From the NCBI GenBank assembly GCA_002700095.1, contig PACL01000033.1, forward strand, positions 1-64,000: a DNA stretch of 64,000 bases. Direction: 5' to 3'. The position numbers were made by a program, and so were the translations under genes. Positions within the stretch are counted from its first letter, which is position 1; each line of letters opens with the position of its first letter. Positions 1 through 8,126 of the stretch are shown one piece after another. The notes under the pieces were generated by a model. It had not been told where the DNA came from, did no database searches, and saw only the letters and a list, made by a program, of their open reading frames with translations. The stretch is from Fulvimarina sp. (lineage in GTDB: Bacteria; Pseudomonadota; Alphaproteobacteria; Rhizobiales; Rhizobiaceae).

Positions 1-780
1 CGTCATGGTCACGGCGTGATCGCCGATGATGTTGGTGAGCGCCGGCGTGATCTGGCCGCTGCGGGAAAGCTTCCACGAGGCGAAGATTTCCGGGAGGGCC
101 GCCAAAGGCGCAGTGATGAACAGGCCGCCGATGATTGGTGAGATGCCGAACGCCTTGACCAGGTTCTGCGTCGAGATGACGGTGAAGTAGGCGCCGAGCG
201 CGAGAACCCCGACACCGGCCACCGCCAGCCAAATCCCCTTCCGCGACCATTCGACCTGTTCGGCTTCACCGCGGCCGCGAAGGAACGCTTGGCCGGCATA
301 GGCGATATAGGCGGCGAGCAGGATCCAGCCGTCGATCGGCTGCAAGCCCTGCCATGGTGAGGGAAGGATCAGAACGGCGGCGAGTGCTAGGATGCCGAGA
401 TACGGGAGCGCCTGCACGGTCACGGCGCTCGGATCAACGCGCAGCAGATGCTCCCGGAGATGCCTTTGATGACCCGGATCGTCGGGAATGTCGCGCTTGC
501 GCGTTGCGAGATAGCCGACCGAGACGAGCGCCGGAATGCCGATGACGGTCGAGCCAAGCATCGCCCCCAAACCGATGTCGGACACACCCCGCACGGCGCT
601 GGTGATGTTCACGCCGACCTCAGGGCTTGCGGTGGCGATCCCGATCACCGAGCCGCCCGCCGCGGCTGACAGTCCCCACTGCTTGCGCAGTTTTCGAAGA
701 GGCTCGGCGAGATGATCCGAGCCCCACTCCGCAGCGAAAACAGCAGCCAGCAGCACCGCCGCCCAGATCCAGGTGCTCAT
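1..780 (-). CDS. Sodium/calcium exchanger family membrane protein (3' end outside window)
   Basis: Open on the minus strand from an ATG at 780 down to base 1 without a stop: 260 codons are visible and the C-terminus lies outside the window. The protein begins with a hydrophobic helix and carries the exchanger signature GSVIGIATASPEVGVN near residues 43-58 and a second alpha-repeat-like stretch ITAPLAALPEIFASW near the visible end, as expected for the two inverted repeats of the NCX/CaCA family (PF01699). Members exchange Ca2+ or other cations for Na+ or H+ across the inner membrane. It lies just downstream of the HMA-CDF exporter on the same strand, 79 bp away, so joint transcription is likely. 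Family assignment is firm; the ion is inferred only. Confidence 0.85.
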   Translation of the reverse strand, partial: MSTWIWAAVLLAAVFAAEWGSDHLAEPLRKLRKQWGLSAAAGGSVIGIATASPEVGVNITSAVRGVSDIGLGAMLGSTVIGIPALVSVGYLATRKRDIPDDPGHQRHLREHLLRVDPSAVTVQALPYLGILALAAVLILPSPWQGLQPIDGWILLAAYIAYAGQAFLRGRGEAEQVEWSRKGIWLAVAGVGVLALGAYFTVISTQNLVKAFGISPIIGGLFITAPLAALPEIFASWKLSRSGQITPALTNIIGDHAVTMT

Positions 781-859
781 GCTTCCCCCAGGCAGACGGC
801 TCGGGCCCTACGGATGGGGGATGTTCGATCCGCGAGGTTTCCGCTGCTTGGGCTTCCTC

Positions 860-1759
860 TCATGCAGGCGCACGAGCCGAAGCCGACGCGGCTTCGTTCA
901 GGTCGCTCCGGGCGTCACGGATGATCGACCAAGAGGATTGCAGAAACAGCCCGGCGATCACGACGGCCACGACGAGATCGGGCCACGGAGAGGCCGTCCA
1001 TGCCACCAACCCCGCCGCGACGACCACGGCGGCGTTGCCGATGGCGTCGTTGCGCGAGAACAGCCAAACCGCCCGCACATTGGCGTCACCGGTCCGGTAG
1101 GGCAGCAGCGGGAGAACCGCGACCACATTGACGACAAGCGCGATCACCGCGAACAGACCCATCAGTTCAGCCTCGGGCTGCTGCTGCACCAGCACGCGGT
1201 AGGCCGTGTTGGCGAGGACCCCAAGGCCGAGTGCACCGAGGAACAGGCCCTGGATCAAGGCGGAACGGGCCCGCCAGACAAGACTCCACCCGATGGCGAG
1301 GATACCGAGGAAGGTGATCAGTCCGTCACCCAGGAAGTCGAGCGCGTCGGCCTTGAGCGCCTGCGAACCGGAGAGGAAGCCGCCGAACATTTCGACGATG
1401 CCGTAGCCGACATTCAGCGCGACGACGATCCACAGCGCCCGCTTATAAGCGGGCGTGATATGGCTCAGATCCTTGGGCAGGTCGTCGATGTCGCCTTCGG
1501 CATCGACGCTCGGGGCGTCCAGGCGATCGAGCCGATAGCCGATCCCCGTCACGGCACGTTCGACCTCGGGCAAACGGGTTTCGGGGTCGTCCACGCGCAG
1601 GGTCATGACTTGCGTGGCGGTCGAGACCTTCACGTCATCGACACCGACGGAGCGCGCGGCCTTCTCGATCTTAGCCGCGCAGGAGGGGCAGTCCATCCCG
1701 GGGACGCGATAGCGCGCCGTCTCGGCATTGTTCGTTGACGCTGCTATGGTCATGGCCAT
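860..1759 (-). CDS. Cation diffusion facilitator with N-terminal heavy-metal-associated domain
   Basis: Membrane metal exporter of 299 aa. Residues about 14-80 are an HMA ferredoxin-like domain with the GMDCPSC motif (Cys24, Cys27); the rest is a CDF transmembrane domain with the paired metal-site motifs ADALDFLGDG and SRNDAIGN. CDF proteins export Zn2+, Cd2+, Co2+ or similar from the cytosol by proton antiport; an HMA fused in front is uncommon. The start at 1759 is chosen because AGGGA lies immediately upstream and other members begin close to the HMA domain; a longer reading to 1789 has no such site. Divergent from the ArsR/CmtR-like gene at 1801 with a shared palindromic operator. No C-terminal cytosolic dimer domain is evident, so the protein is shorter than canonical CDFs. 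Confidence 0.88.
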   Translation of the reverse strand: MAMTIAASTNNAETARYRVPGMDCPSCAAKIEKAARSVGVDDVKVSTATQVMTLRVDDPETRLPEVERAVTGIGYRLDRLDAPSVDAEGDIDDLPKDLSHITPAYKRALWIVVALNVGYGIVEMFGGFLSGSQALKADALDFLGDGLITFLGILAIGWSLVWRARSALIQGLFLGALGLGVLANTAYRVLVQQQPEAELMGLFAVIALVVNVVAVLPLLPYRTGDANVRAVWLFSRNDAIGNAAVVVAAGLVAWTASPWPDLVVAVVIAGLFLQSSWSIIRDARSDLNEAASASARAPA

Positions 1760-1782
1760 CTTCCCTGATCGAGAAGGGTCAT

Positions 1783-1802
1783 ATATCATTCGTGGCTGAT
1801 AT
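1783..1802. promoter_or_regulatory. Inverted repeat, probable ArsR-type operator
   Basis: A perfect inverted repeat ATATCA-N8-TGATAT sits between the divergent transporter and arsR-type genes and overlaps the regulator's start codon. The size and position fit an ArsR/SmtB operator that would repress both directions until metal binds. Binding is inferred. Confidence 0.5.
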
Positions 1803-2154
1803 GTCGAGCGTCGCCGAACTCATCGAGCGCACTGATGGTCCGACCGTTGCCTTACGGGCGAAGCTCTTCCGGGGGCTGGCCGACGCCTCGCGCCTGTCGA
1901 TCCTGGACGCCTTGCGCACGGAACCGTTGTCCGTCGGCGAGATCGTCGCGATTACCGGCCTGTCGCAGTCGAACGCGTCGAACCATCTGCGGTGCCTCAG
2001 CGAATGCGGCCTCGTCGCCGGCGAGCAACGCGGCCGTTTTGTTCATTATCGGCTGAGCGATCAGCGTCTGAATGATCTGCTTTTGCTCACTGACGAGCTG
2101 CTAGCGGAGACCGTCTGCGGCGTCGACACCTGCGGGAACTACGGCGCACGGTGA
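1801..2154 (+). CDS. ArsR/SmtB metal-responsive repressor, CmtR-like
   Basis: A 117-aa winged-helix repressor. The helix-turn-helix covers about residues 38-75 (LSQSNASNHLRCLSECGLV). Cys65 and Cys69 lie on the recognition helix, and Cys106/Cys111 are in the C-terminal tail (VCGVDTC). That spacing resembles the CmtR sensor, where two recognition-helix cysteines and one C-terminal cysteine bind Cd(II)/Pb(II); the ELCVC motif of CadC/ArsR is absent. It probably derepresses the divergent HMA-CDF exporter. The start at 1801 is the first ATG giving a normal-length family member; the in-frame extension to 1735 would read through the promoter. Confidence 0.88.
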   Translation: MSSVAELIERTDGPTVALRAKLFRGLADASRLSILDALRTEPLSVGEIVAITGLSQSNASNHLRCLSECGLVAGEQRGRFVHYRLSDQRLNDLLLLTDELLAETVCGVDTCGNYGAR

Positions 2155-2302
2155 TCCTGGGCTGGGGCTCGGCGCCGTGAGCAGGATCGAAAGAGTGCGG
2201 GAGCTGCGCCTTGTCACCGCCGGTGGTTTGCGAGCGCGGCAAATAGCCAATGCGGCTGCGGCACGATCGCCATTGGCGGCATGATCGAGGCGCTGTCACC
2301 CA

Positions 2303-3031
2303 CTAGTCCCCGAAATACGACGCGACCAGCGTGAACAGGGCAAAGCCGCCGATGAAGAAGGCGGCCGCATAGCGCGTGTCCTCGGCCGCCTTGTGTGCCT
2401 CCTCCAGCATCTCCTCGACGGCGGCCAGGAGCAGGATGCAGGCGGTGAAGGCAAGGGCGGCGAGCTTCAGCGTTCGCCCTGCCCGCGCAGTAGCCAGAAA
2501 CCGATGCTGGCGCCCAGGAGACAGGGTACGACGAAGGAGGCGGACAGGACGATACGGCGGCGGCGGGACGCGCCCTTCTCCTTGAAGTTGGCGATGGTTG
2601 CGAAGCCCTCAGGCACATCAGCCATGATTTGACCGAGGGCGAGGATGAACGCCAGGCCGAAGGAAACGACAGAGCCGACGCCGATCATCAGCCCGTCGCT
2701 GAACAGGTCGATCGCAACGGCGACGTAGATCATCCAGGCTCCCGCGGCGTCCTCGTTGCCGCCCTGCATCAGATCGACAAACCATTCCACGAGGACGTAG
2801 AAGGCGCCGCCTAGGCAAAGGCCCACTACAATGGCCCAGGGCGGTGCTGAACCGCCAGCGCCTCGGCATCAGCTCGACGGCGACGACGGCGGTGACGATC
2901 CCGGCGGCAGCGTGCAGCGCACAGTTCAGCATCCGCCGAGAAGTCGGGATCAGTTCGGCCACCACGCATCCGGCGAAGTTGCCGAATGCGGGCATCAGCG
3001 CGAGCGCAAGAACGTAGAGGTAATCAGTCAT
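2303..3031 (-). pseudogene. ZIP-family metal transporter, frameshifted
   Basis: The 729-bp stretch reads as a ZIP permease (zupT-like) closely related to the intact gene at 24870, but in pieces. From the ATG at 3031 the reading frame matches as far as VAVELMP; homology then moves to another frame at about 2870-2890, ending in RGQGER, and again to a third frame near 2460, finishing with FFIGGFALFTLVASYFGD and a stop at 2303. The total length equals the intact paralog within three codons, so single-base indels rather than large deletions broke it. Sequencing error cannot be excluded, but at least two independent shifts make decay likelier. ZIP proteins usually bring divalent metals into the cytosol. 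Confidence 0.85.
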
Positions 3032-3086
3032 AGGCTGCGGACTGGCCGTGTGGGTGAAGTTCCGCAGCTTCGGATGCGGCCGCGCT

Positions 3087-3701
3087 TCAGCGAATGGCGT
3101 CTCCCTGATAGAAGAATGCGAACAGGCGCGGCCCCGAGGCATAGGCGTTACTGTCGGATACGGCGCGGAAGCTGCTTTCGGCCACAATATTCGAGATGGG
3201 GCGGTTGATGTTGCATCCACCAGTAAAGCGGTGCCATGCCGGATTCAACCGGTCTTGCCACCGCGAAACGTTTTCCTCAGGCGACAGGCCATGCTCGACA
3301 TAGAGGAAATGGCCGCCGGGTTTCAGAACACGGCCGATCTCCTTCAAGACAAGGCGGGGATCTGAAACAGAGCACAACGTCCAGGTCGAGACGACGCAAT
3401 CAAAGCTGCCGGAATCGAGCGGAAGAGCCTCTCCCACCGATTGCAGCAGCATCACGGGAATGTTCGTGTCCACGCCCGCCGCGCGGCGAAGCATTCCCGC
3501 GCTCGGGTCGATACCGATGACGCATTCCACCGAATTCCCGTAGAAGCCAAGATTTGCTCCTGAGCCGACTCCGATCTCCAGAACGCGCCCGCTCGCCTGG
3601 CGAGTGACAGCCTGGCGGTAGGGCCGCAGGCTGCTAGCGCTCATCGCAAGGTGGGTAAGGCACGGGCATACGCTCTCGCGATAGAAGCTCATCCGCAGCA
3701 T
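3087..3701 (-). CDS. Class I SAM-dependent methyltransferase
   Basis: 204-aa Rossmann-fold methyltransferase of the Methyltransf_11 type. Motif I is VLEIGVGSGANLGFYG (about residues 40-55), followed by the acidic ribose contact GIDPSAGML and the motif IV-like SFDCVVSTWTLCSV. Overall layout resembles small UbiE/phospholipid-methyltransferase-like enzymes. The substrate cannot be told from sequence. The start could be ATG at 3701 or 3692. The same family occurs again at 5325-6002, so two unrelated small methyltransferases flank the truncated lgt/CDF junction. Confidence 0.8.
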   Translation of the reverse strand: MLRMSFYRESVCPCLTHLAMSASSLRPYRQAVTRQASGRVLEIGVGSGANLGFYGNSVECVIGIDPSAGMLRRAAGVDTNIPVMLLQSVGEALPLDSGSFDCVVSTWTLCSVSDPRLVLKEIGRVLKPGGHFLYVEHGLSPEENVSRWQDRLNPAWHRFTGGCNINRPISNIVAESSFRAVSDSNAYASGPRLFAFFYQGDAIR

Positions 3702-3761
3702 CTCCTCAACTCACCGGATTCCCGGCCCGAGGTGGCAGCTAGGACGATTGGATGGCCCGGA

Positions 3762-4514
3762 TCAGCGCGCATGGTTTGATAACACTGAGATCTCATTCTC
3801 CTCTTGCCCCACTGTCTTTGTTTGCGGCCCGCGGGATGCCCGGTACTGGCCCCACAGGACCAGAAGTATCCCGACGAGCACCATCGGCACGGACAGGAGC
3901 TGGCCCATCGTCAGCCCGCCATAAAGAAATCCGAGCTGTGGATCGGGCATGCGGAACAGCTCTGCCGTGATGCGGCTTAGTCCGTAGCCAAGCAGGAAGA
4001 CGCCCGTGATCACCCCATGCCGGATGCGGACTGACGGCTTGTGCGCGAGCACGGCTAGGATCGCGAACAGCACCAGTCCTTCGAGAAATGCCTCGTAGAG
4101 CTGGCTGGGGTGGCGGGGCAGATCGCCCGCTCCCGGGAACACCATGGCCCAAGGCACATCGCTGACGCGCCCCCACAGTTCTCCGTTGATGAAGTTGGCC
4201 AAACGTCCAAAGAACAGGCCGATCGGCACAACGGGGGCAACGACATCGGCAAGCTTGAGCAGCGGAATGTTGCGGCGCCAGGCGCAAATCACGATGCCGG
4301 CGGTGACGCCCAGAAGCCCTCCGTGGAAGGACATGCCGCCATGCCAGACAGCCAAAATGCGCAAGGGCTCCTGCAGGTAGGAGTCCAGCTCGTAGAACAG
4401 CACATAGCCGAGTCGTCCACCGAGGATGATGCCGAAGGTCGCCCAGAGCACGACGCTTTCCACATCTTCGGAGTTGGGCCGACCGCCGTAGAGCCGAGCG
4501 AGGTAGACTGTCAA
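3762..4514 (-). CDS. lgt: Prolipoprotein diacylglyceryl transferase, N-terminally truncated
   Basis: 250 aa matching Lgt from within its first cytoplasmic loop to the C-terminus: it keeps GGMSFHGGLLG with the essential His and the signature FFGRLANFINGELWG. Lgt moves diacylglycerol from phosphatidylglycerol to the lipobox Cys of preprolipoproteins in the inner membrane. The usual first 40-50 residues, including the first membrane helix, are missing: only a TTG at 4514 is available and a stop lies in frame upstream inside the palindrome at 4516-4557. The protein is therefore probably inactive or impaired. Several lipoproteins are encoded nearby (10695, 17434, 19318), so the full gene may once have served them; the chromosome must carry its own copy. 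Confidence 0.8.
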   Translation of the reverse strand: MTVYLARLYGGRPNSEDVESVVLWATFGIILGGRLGYVLFYELDSYLQEPLRILAVWHGGMSFHGGLLGVTAGIVICAWRRNIPLLKLADVVAPVVPIGLFFGRLANFINGELWGRVSDVPWAMVFPGAGDLPRHPSQLYEAFLEGLVLFAILAVLAHKPSVRIRHGVITGVFLLGYGLSRITAELFRMPDPQLGFLYGGLTMGQLLSVPMVLVGILLVLWGQYRASRGPQTKTVGQEENEISVLSNHAR

Positions 4515-4515
4515 T

Positions 4516-4557
4516 CGGCGTGGAATGTTGACCCCAGGGGGTCAAATTTGCACGCCG
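4516..4557. repeat. 42-bp two-tier palindrome, likely IS21-type end scar
   Basis: Arms CGGCGT (4516-4521) and ACGCCG (4552-4557) enclose TTGACCCC (4528-4535) and GGGGTCAA (4538-4545), with equal 6-nt gaps and a 2-nt centre. The outer part AATCGGCGTGGAAT recurs beside the istA remnant at 31332-31345. It looks like two IS21-family ends facing each other with the interior lost. On its left lgt has lost its start, on its right a CDF gene has lost its N-terminus. Confidence 0.6.
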
Positions 4558-4568
4558 GATCACACCTC

Positions 4569-4853
4569 ATGGACGAGGCGGCCCCGCCGGACATGCTCGA
4601 TCGCATTCGCGCGCTGATCTCAAACCACGCCGATGGTGCGCTCGAGGCCCACGACCTGCGCACGCGCCACGCGGGCCGACGGACCTTCATCGAGTTCCAT
4701 CTGGTGGTTCCAGGCACCATGAACGTGGCCGAGGCTCACGACATTTGCGATCGGATCGAAGAGGCGCTGAAGAACGAGATTGAGGACAGCACGATCACCA
4801 TCCACGTTGAGCCGGAGATGAAGGCGAAGCAGACAGGCGTGCTCGTGCTCTGA
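4569..4853 (+). pseudogene. CDF metal transporter, C-terminal domain fragment
   Basis: 94 codons from an ATG at 4569 encode only the cytosolic ferredoxin-like dimer domain of a CDF exporter (LMDEA, then AHDLRTRHAGRRTFIEFHL, AEAHDICDRIEEAL and TITIHVEPE). All transmembrane segments are missing. Homology begins immediately right of the palindromic scar at 4516-4557, so the rest was lost in the same event that clipped lgt. It could be expressed as a free domain, but nothing in the sequence suggests a function. Confidence 0.8.
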
Positions 4854-4863
4854 CGGTCTACGC

Positions 4864-5325
4864 TCAGCCTTCGCCTTCGATCGGCTCGCCCGATGGCGCG
4901 AGGAGATACCAGCCGCCCCAATCATCATGAACGTCCTGACCCCCGGTGCCGCCGGACGTCTGATCGTCGTGGCAGTAATAGAGGGGCCAGCCGCTATAGG
5001 TGACCTGCATCGTGCCGTCGTCACGCGCGATCGTTCCCAGCATGGAGGCGTCAACCCCATCGCCAGCTTCTGGTTCGCCCGTTGTGGTCAGGAGCGGCCA
5101 CTCCTCGACGCACTCGCCGGAGCAGACGCTGACTGCTTCGGTGCTGCCGGTAGCCTGCGTGTCGGTCTCGAGCATGTAAAGGCTCTTGCCTTCGTCATCG
5201 ACGAGATATTGGCCGAACGGCTCCTTTTCGGACACCCAAACCGACTTTGCGACATTCGAAACGTGGGATTCTTTGCGACAGCGAGAGGTCGCAGGAGGGC
5301 GGAAATCCGCACCCACGGCAGTCAT
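4864..5325 (-). CDS. COG4315-like secreted-repeat domain protein
   Basis: 153 aa with the repeat seen in PF03640/COG4315 lipoproteins: GQYLVDDEGKSLYMLETD and, near the end, SGWPLYYCHDD, with VCSGECVEEWPLL between them holding two cysteines. Function of the family is unknown. Unlike most relatives it shows no signal peptide or lipobox. The ATG at 5325 overlaps the stop of the upstream methyltransferase gene (TAATG), which supports this start and translational coupling. Alternatively the gene lost its export signal by fusion to that operon. Confidence 0.65.
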   Translation of the reverse strand: MTAVGADFRPPATSRCRKESHVSNVAKSVWVSEKEPFGQYLVDDEGKSLYMLETDTQATGSTEAVSVCSGECVEEWPLLTTTGEPEAGDGVDASMLGTIARDDGTMQVTYSGWPLYYCHDDQTSGGTGGQDVHDDWGGWYLLAPSGEPIEGEG

Positions 5326-6002
5326 TAGGCGCGATCGCGCGCGACCTCACAAGCGGACGCCCTCTTCTCCGCTACGCAGAGGTAACCAGCGCCGAGCAGC
5401 CGTCGTTCGAGACGGATAACCGCCATGTGTTGTCGCGCCGCCTCCCACGGCCGGAATCGCTCATAATCGCGACTAACGCCGAAGCGTCGGGTTAGCCGTA
5501 CACCAACATTGATCATCCAGTCTGGCCAGCCTTGCGGGTGCTTGAGGCCGATCAAGCCGAGCCGTCCGCCGACAGGCAGTCGATGCGCCGTCCGGGCGAT
5601 TACCCGCTCATATTCCGGCACCATCTCCAGGCCAAAGGTCGAGAGCGCCGAGCGCGTTCTGGGCGGCAGATCGAACGTGGCCACGTCCGCTTCTATCAGC
5701 TCGACGTGGCAAAAATCCGCTTGCGCGACCTTCTCCCGCGCTCGCTCCAGCATCGCTGCGGACAGATCCACACCGACAACACGGCCACCGCTCCCCACCG
5801 CCCGAGCGAGCTGGAGCAGGTTCTCCCCCGTCCCGCAGCATAGATCAACGACGGTGTCGCCCGGCGACAGCTCAAGCGCATTGATGAGCGATGCGCGCCA
5901 GCGGCGTAGCCCCGATAGCCGGAACAGGGCGAGACTGGCGTCGTATGCACCGGCCTGCTCATCGTAGAGACGCCGCACCTCATTGCTGTTCAGGATGGCC
6001 AC
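5325..6002 (-). CDS. Class I SAM-dependent methyltransferase, UbiE-like
   Basis: 225 aa. The N-terminal YDEQAGAYD is typical of UbiE/COQ5-like enzymes; motif I is VVDLCCGTGENLLQLA (about residues 51-66), then VVGVDLSAAMLERAR and ADVATFDLP. The enzyme transfers a methyl group from SAM to an unknown small molecule or quinone-like substrate. It heads a two-gene unit with the COG4315-like gene, whose ATG overlaps its stop codon. Confidence 0.8.
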   Translation of the reverse strand: MAILNSNEVRRLYDEQAGAYDASLALFRLSGLRRWRASLINALELSPGDTVVDLCCGTGENLLQLARAVGSGGRVVGVDLSAAMLERAREKVAQADFCHVELIEADVATFDLPPRTRSALSTFGLEMVPEYERVIARTAHRLPVGGRLGLIGLKHPQGWPDWMINVGVRLTRRFGVSRDYERFRPWEAARQHMAVIRLERRLLGAGYLCVAEKRASACEVARDRA

Positions 6003-6394
6003 ACGCTCAACTCCCTCAGTACTGGGAACGCTCCCATGGCGCCGCGGTTCGCTAGGAGGGAAACCGCGACTTCAGCCCCTAGAACGCGACAGCAGATCGT
6101 TCTACACGATCGGCTCACCGGAACCTGTGCTCGTTGCCGACTTCCTCAACGGGGCAATAGTTTCGGCCTTGATTTTGGACATATCGAGCGAGGGACGATG
6201 CTTCCTGCTGACCGTCTATCCATGTCGGCATGATCGAAGAATTGGAGCGGCAAAAGGCCTTCTCGGGAGATTGAAGCCGACCTTCATATTGTAAGTGCGC
6301 TCTCCAGCCGGGAATTTCTGAAAACATTCGTTCGAAATTGAGCTAAATTGGAGTGCCGAGTTTGGATCGAGAGTAAAGCCGGCGTGTCATTCTT
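6003..6394. other. Intergenic region, divergent promoters expected
   Basis: About 390 bp between the leftward methyltransferase gene and the rightward BTLCP gene. I see no convincing gene, RNA or long repeat; both promoters must lie here. Confidence 0.5.
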
Positions 6395-6412
6395 CTCCTC
6401 ATAGACGAGGAG
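6395..6412 (+). promoter_or_regulatory. Ribosome-binding site within a small hairpin
   Basis: CTCCTC (6395-6400), a 6-nt loop and GAGGAG (6407-6412) form a perfect 6-bp stem. GAGGAG is the Shine-Dalgarno site, 6 nt before the ATG at 6419, so the stem would hide it. A translational switch is possible but unproven. Confidence 0.4.
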
Positions 6413-6418
6413 ACGAAG

Positions 6419-7024
6419 ATGCTGACGCGTTCTAAGCTGGTTACCAATCTCACACTCGGGCTTTTTGCCGTTATTCTTTCCTGCACCAATGCGGCGGCGA
6501 ATCCTTCGTGGATGCCCACAACCGGCACGACATCTCAACCCGTCGGCCACTATGAATTCTGCCAGCAGTATCCGACGGAGTGCCAGCCGAATGCACCGGC
6601 AGCCACCCCGGAGCTGACTGCGGAAGTTTGGGAGCAGATGGTCGAGGTGAACAGCTCCGTCAACGCGGCTATCCTCCCGCGAACCGACGAGGAGATGTTT
6701 GGCGTCCCTGAGCTTTGGTCCTACCCCACGACCGAAGGCGATTGCGAAGACTATGCGCTCCTGAAGCAGTATATGCTCCAGCGCGCCGGGGTTCCGCGCT
6801 CGGCGCTCCTGATCACCGTCCTGCGTCAGCGCAACGGCGCCGGACACGCCGTGCTGACCGTACGGACCGATCAAGGCGACTTCGTGCTCGACAATCTGGA
6901 TGAGCGTATTCTTGCCTGGAACGAGACGGATTACCTTTATCTCAAGCGGCAGTCGGAGCGGGACGCGGGAAAATGGGTCGCCATTGCCGATGACCGCGAC
7001 ATCCTCGTAGGCAGCATTCGCTGA
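6419..7024 (+). CDS. Transglutaminase-like cysteine peptidase (BTLCP family)
   Basis: 201 aa with a signal peptide (cleavage near AANPS, residue 28). The catalytic layout of PF06035 is visible: Cys in GDCEDYALLKQYML, His in GAGHAVLTV and Asp in FVLDNLDERI. Family members are periplasmic and often associated with c-di-GMP/adhesin control (LapG-like) or envelope maturation; the substrate here is unknown. A strong GAGGAG site precedes the start. It opens a stretch of envelope-related genes. Confidence 0.85.
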   Translation: MLTRSKLVTNLTLGLFAVILSCTNAAANPSWMPTTGTTSQPVGHYEFCQQYPTECQPNAPAATPELTAEVWEQMVEVNSSVNAAILPRTDEEMFGVPELWSYPTTEGDCEDYALLKQYMLQRAGVPRSALLITVLRQRNGAGHAVLTVRTDQGDFVLDNLDERILAWNETDYLYLKRQSERDAGKWVAIADDRDILVGSIR

Positions 7025-7425
7025 CCGATCTCATCGCGCAGGGGCTGGTCCAAATCCTAGCGCTTGACGCGGGGCGGGGAACCAAAGTTGTAAACCCGAC
7101 AGTCCCTATTCCGCGGAGCGCGCAATTCAACCCTGAGCGGCTGTGTTCAAATCGAAGCTGACGCGCTGTCGAAATCCCGCCCGAGGAACACCCAAAGGCT
7201 GGCAGAAGCGCAGGATTATGAGAGGGCAGCTCCACCCTCAGGTTAGTGGCGCAAGGCCAACGCTGGTGAGGGCATTCGACCGATGTTTTCAGTCACATCG
7301 TTCAATCCTGGCAGATGAAAGCCCCTATCCCTGAACCTCGCCGCATCGATGGCAACGGAAGATTTACCGCCGCTATGGTGATCTGCTTCATTCGTCATGG
7401 ATGTTGACTTGAGGGAGAGCAGCAG
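7025..7425. other. Intergenic region without recognisable feature
   Basis: About 400 bp between the BTLCP and L,D-transpeptidase genes. Codon pattern and start sites give no supported gene; no clear repeat or terminator stands out. Confidence 0.4.
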
Positions 7426-7980
7426 ATGATCGATCGGCGGCAGCTTCTGGCCGGCGTGGCCGCATGGATGGTCCTCGCCACCGAGGCCGGCGCGCACGGC
7501 GAGTTCCAGCTCGATCCGCAATTCCTGCCCCAGCGCGTACCCTTTTCCGGCTATCGACCCGCCACCATCGTGGTGGACCCCGGTGCAAGGTTCCTTTACC
7601 TGGTGAAAGAAGGCGGCTTTGCCCGGCGCTACGGGATCGGCGTCGGCCGGGCGGGATTGCGCTTTTCCGGCGATGCCATTGTCGGACGCAAGGCTGAATG
7701 GCCGCGATGGACGCCGACCCCGAACATGATCAAGCGCGAGCCGGGAAAGTACGCGAGATACGCTGGCGGCTTGAAGGGCGGCCCGGGAAATCCGCTCGGC
7801 GCCCGGGCCCTTTACCTCTACCGTAACGGCCAGGATACCTTCTACCGGATTCACGGGACCAACGAGCCGTCATCGATCGGCAAGGCGGTCTCGAACGGCT
7901 GCATCCGCATGATCAACGACCACGTCATCGACCTTTATGACCGCGTCAGCGTCGGAGCCGAGGTGGTGGTAGTGCGGTGA
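7426..7980 (+). CDS. L,D-transpeptidase (YkuD domain)
   Basis: 184 aa. N-terminal DRRQLLAG followed by a hydrophobic segment resembles a twin-arginine signal. The YkuD domain begins around residue 47 and ends with the active-site motif HGTNEPSSIGKAVSNGCIRM (His143, Cys159). Such enzymes make 3-3 crosslinks in peptidoglycan or attach lipoproteins to it. A GGGAG site precedes the start. It is one of three YkuD-type genes in the first 20 kb; the closest internal relative is the one at 19318, with the same HGTN...GCIR block. Confidence 0.9.
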   Translation: MIDRRQLLAGVAAWMVLATEAGAHGEFQLDPQFLPQRVPFSGYRPATIVVDPGARFLYLVKEGGFARRYGIGVGRAGLRFSGDAIVGRKAEWPRWTPTPNMIKREPGKYARYAGGLKGGPGNPLGARALYLYRNGQDTFYRIHGTNEPSSIGKAVSNGCIRMINDHVIDLYDRVSVGAEVVVVR

Positions 7981-8126
7981 ACGCGTGGATCCCGCATCAG
8001 CCCACGACAGACGACGCCATTTTCGATGAGCATAGCCTTCGCCTCAATTTCCAGTGTCTCCTGGGGTAACTGATCGGTCCTACGACGTGGCTGCACCCCG
8101 GCGCGAGGTTGCGCCTTCTCTGCCTA

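Noticed and set aside
773..1738. 321-codon rightward frame
   Set aside because: Antisense of the HMA-CDF gene, whose motifs are clear on the other strand.
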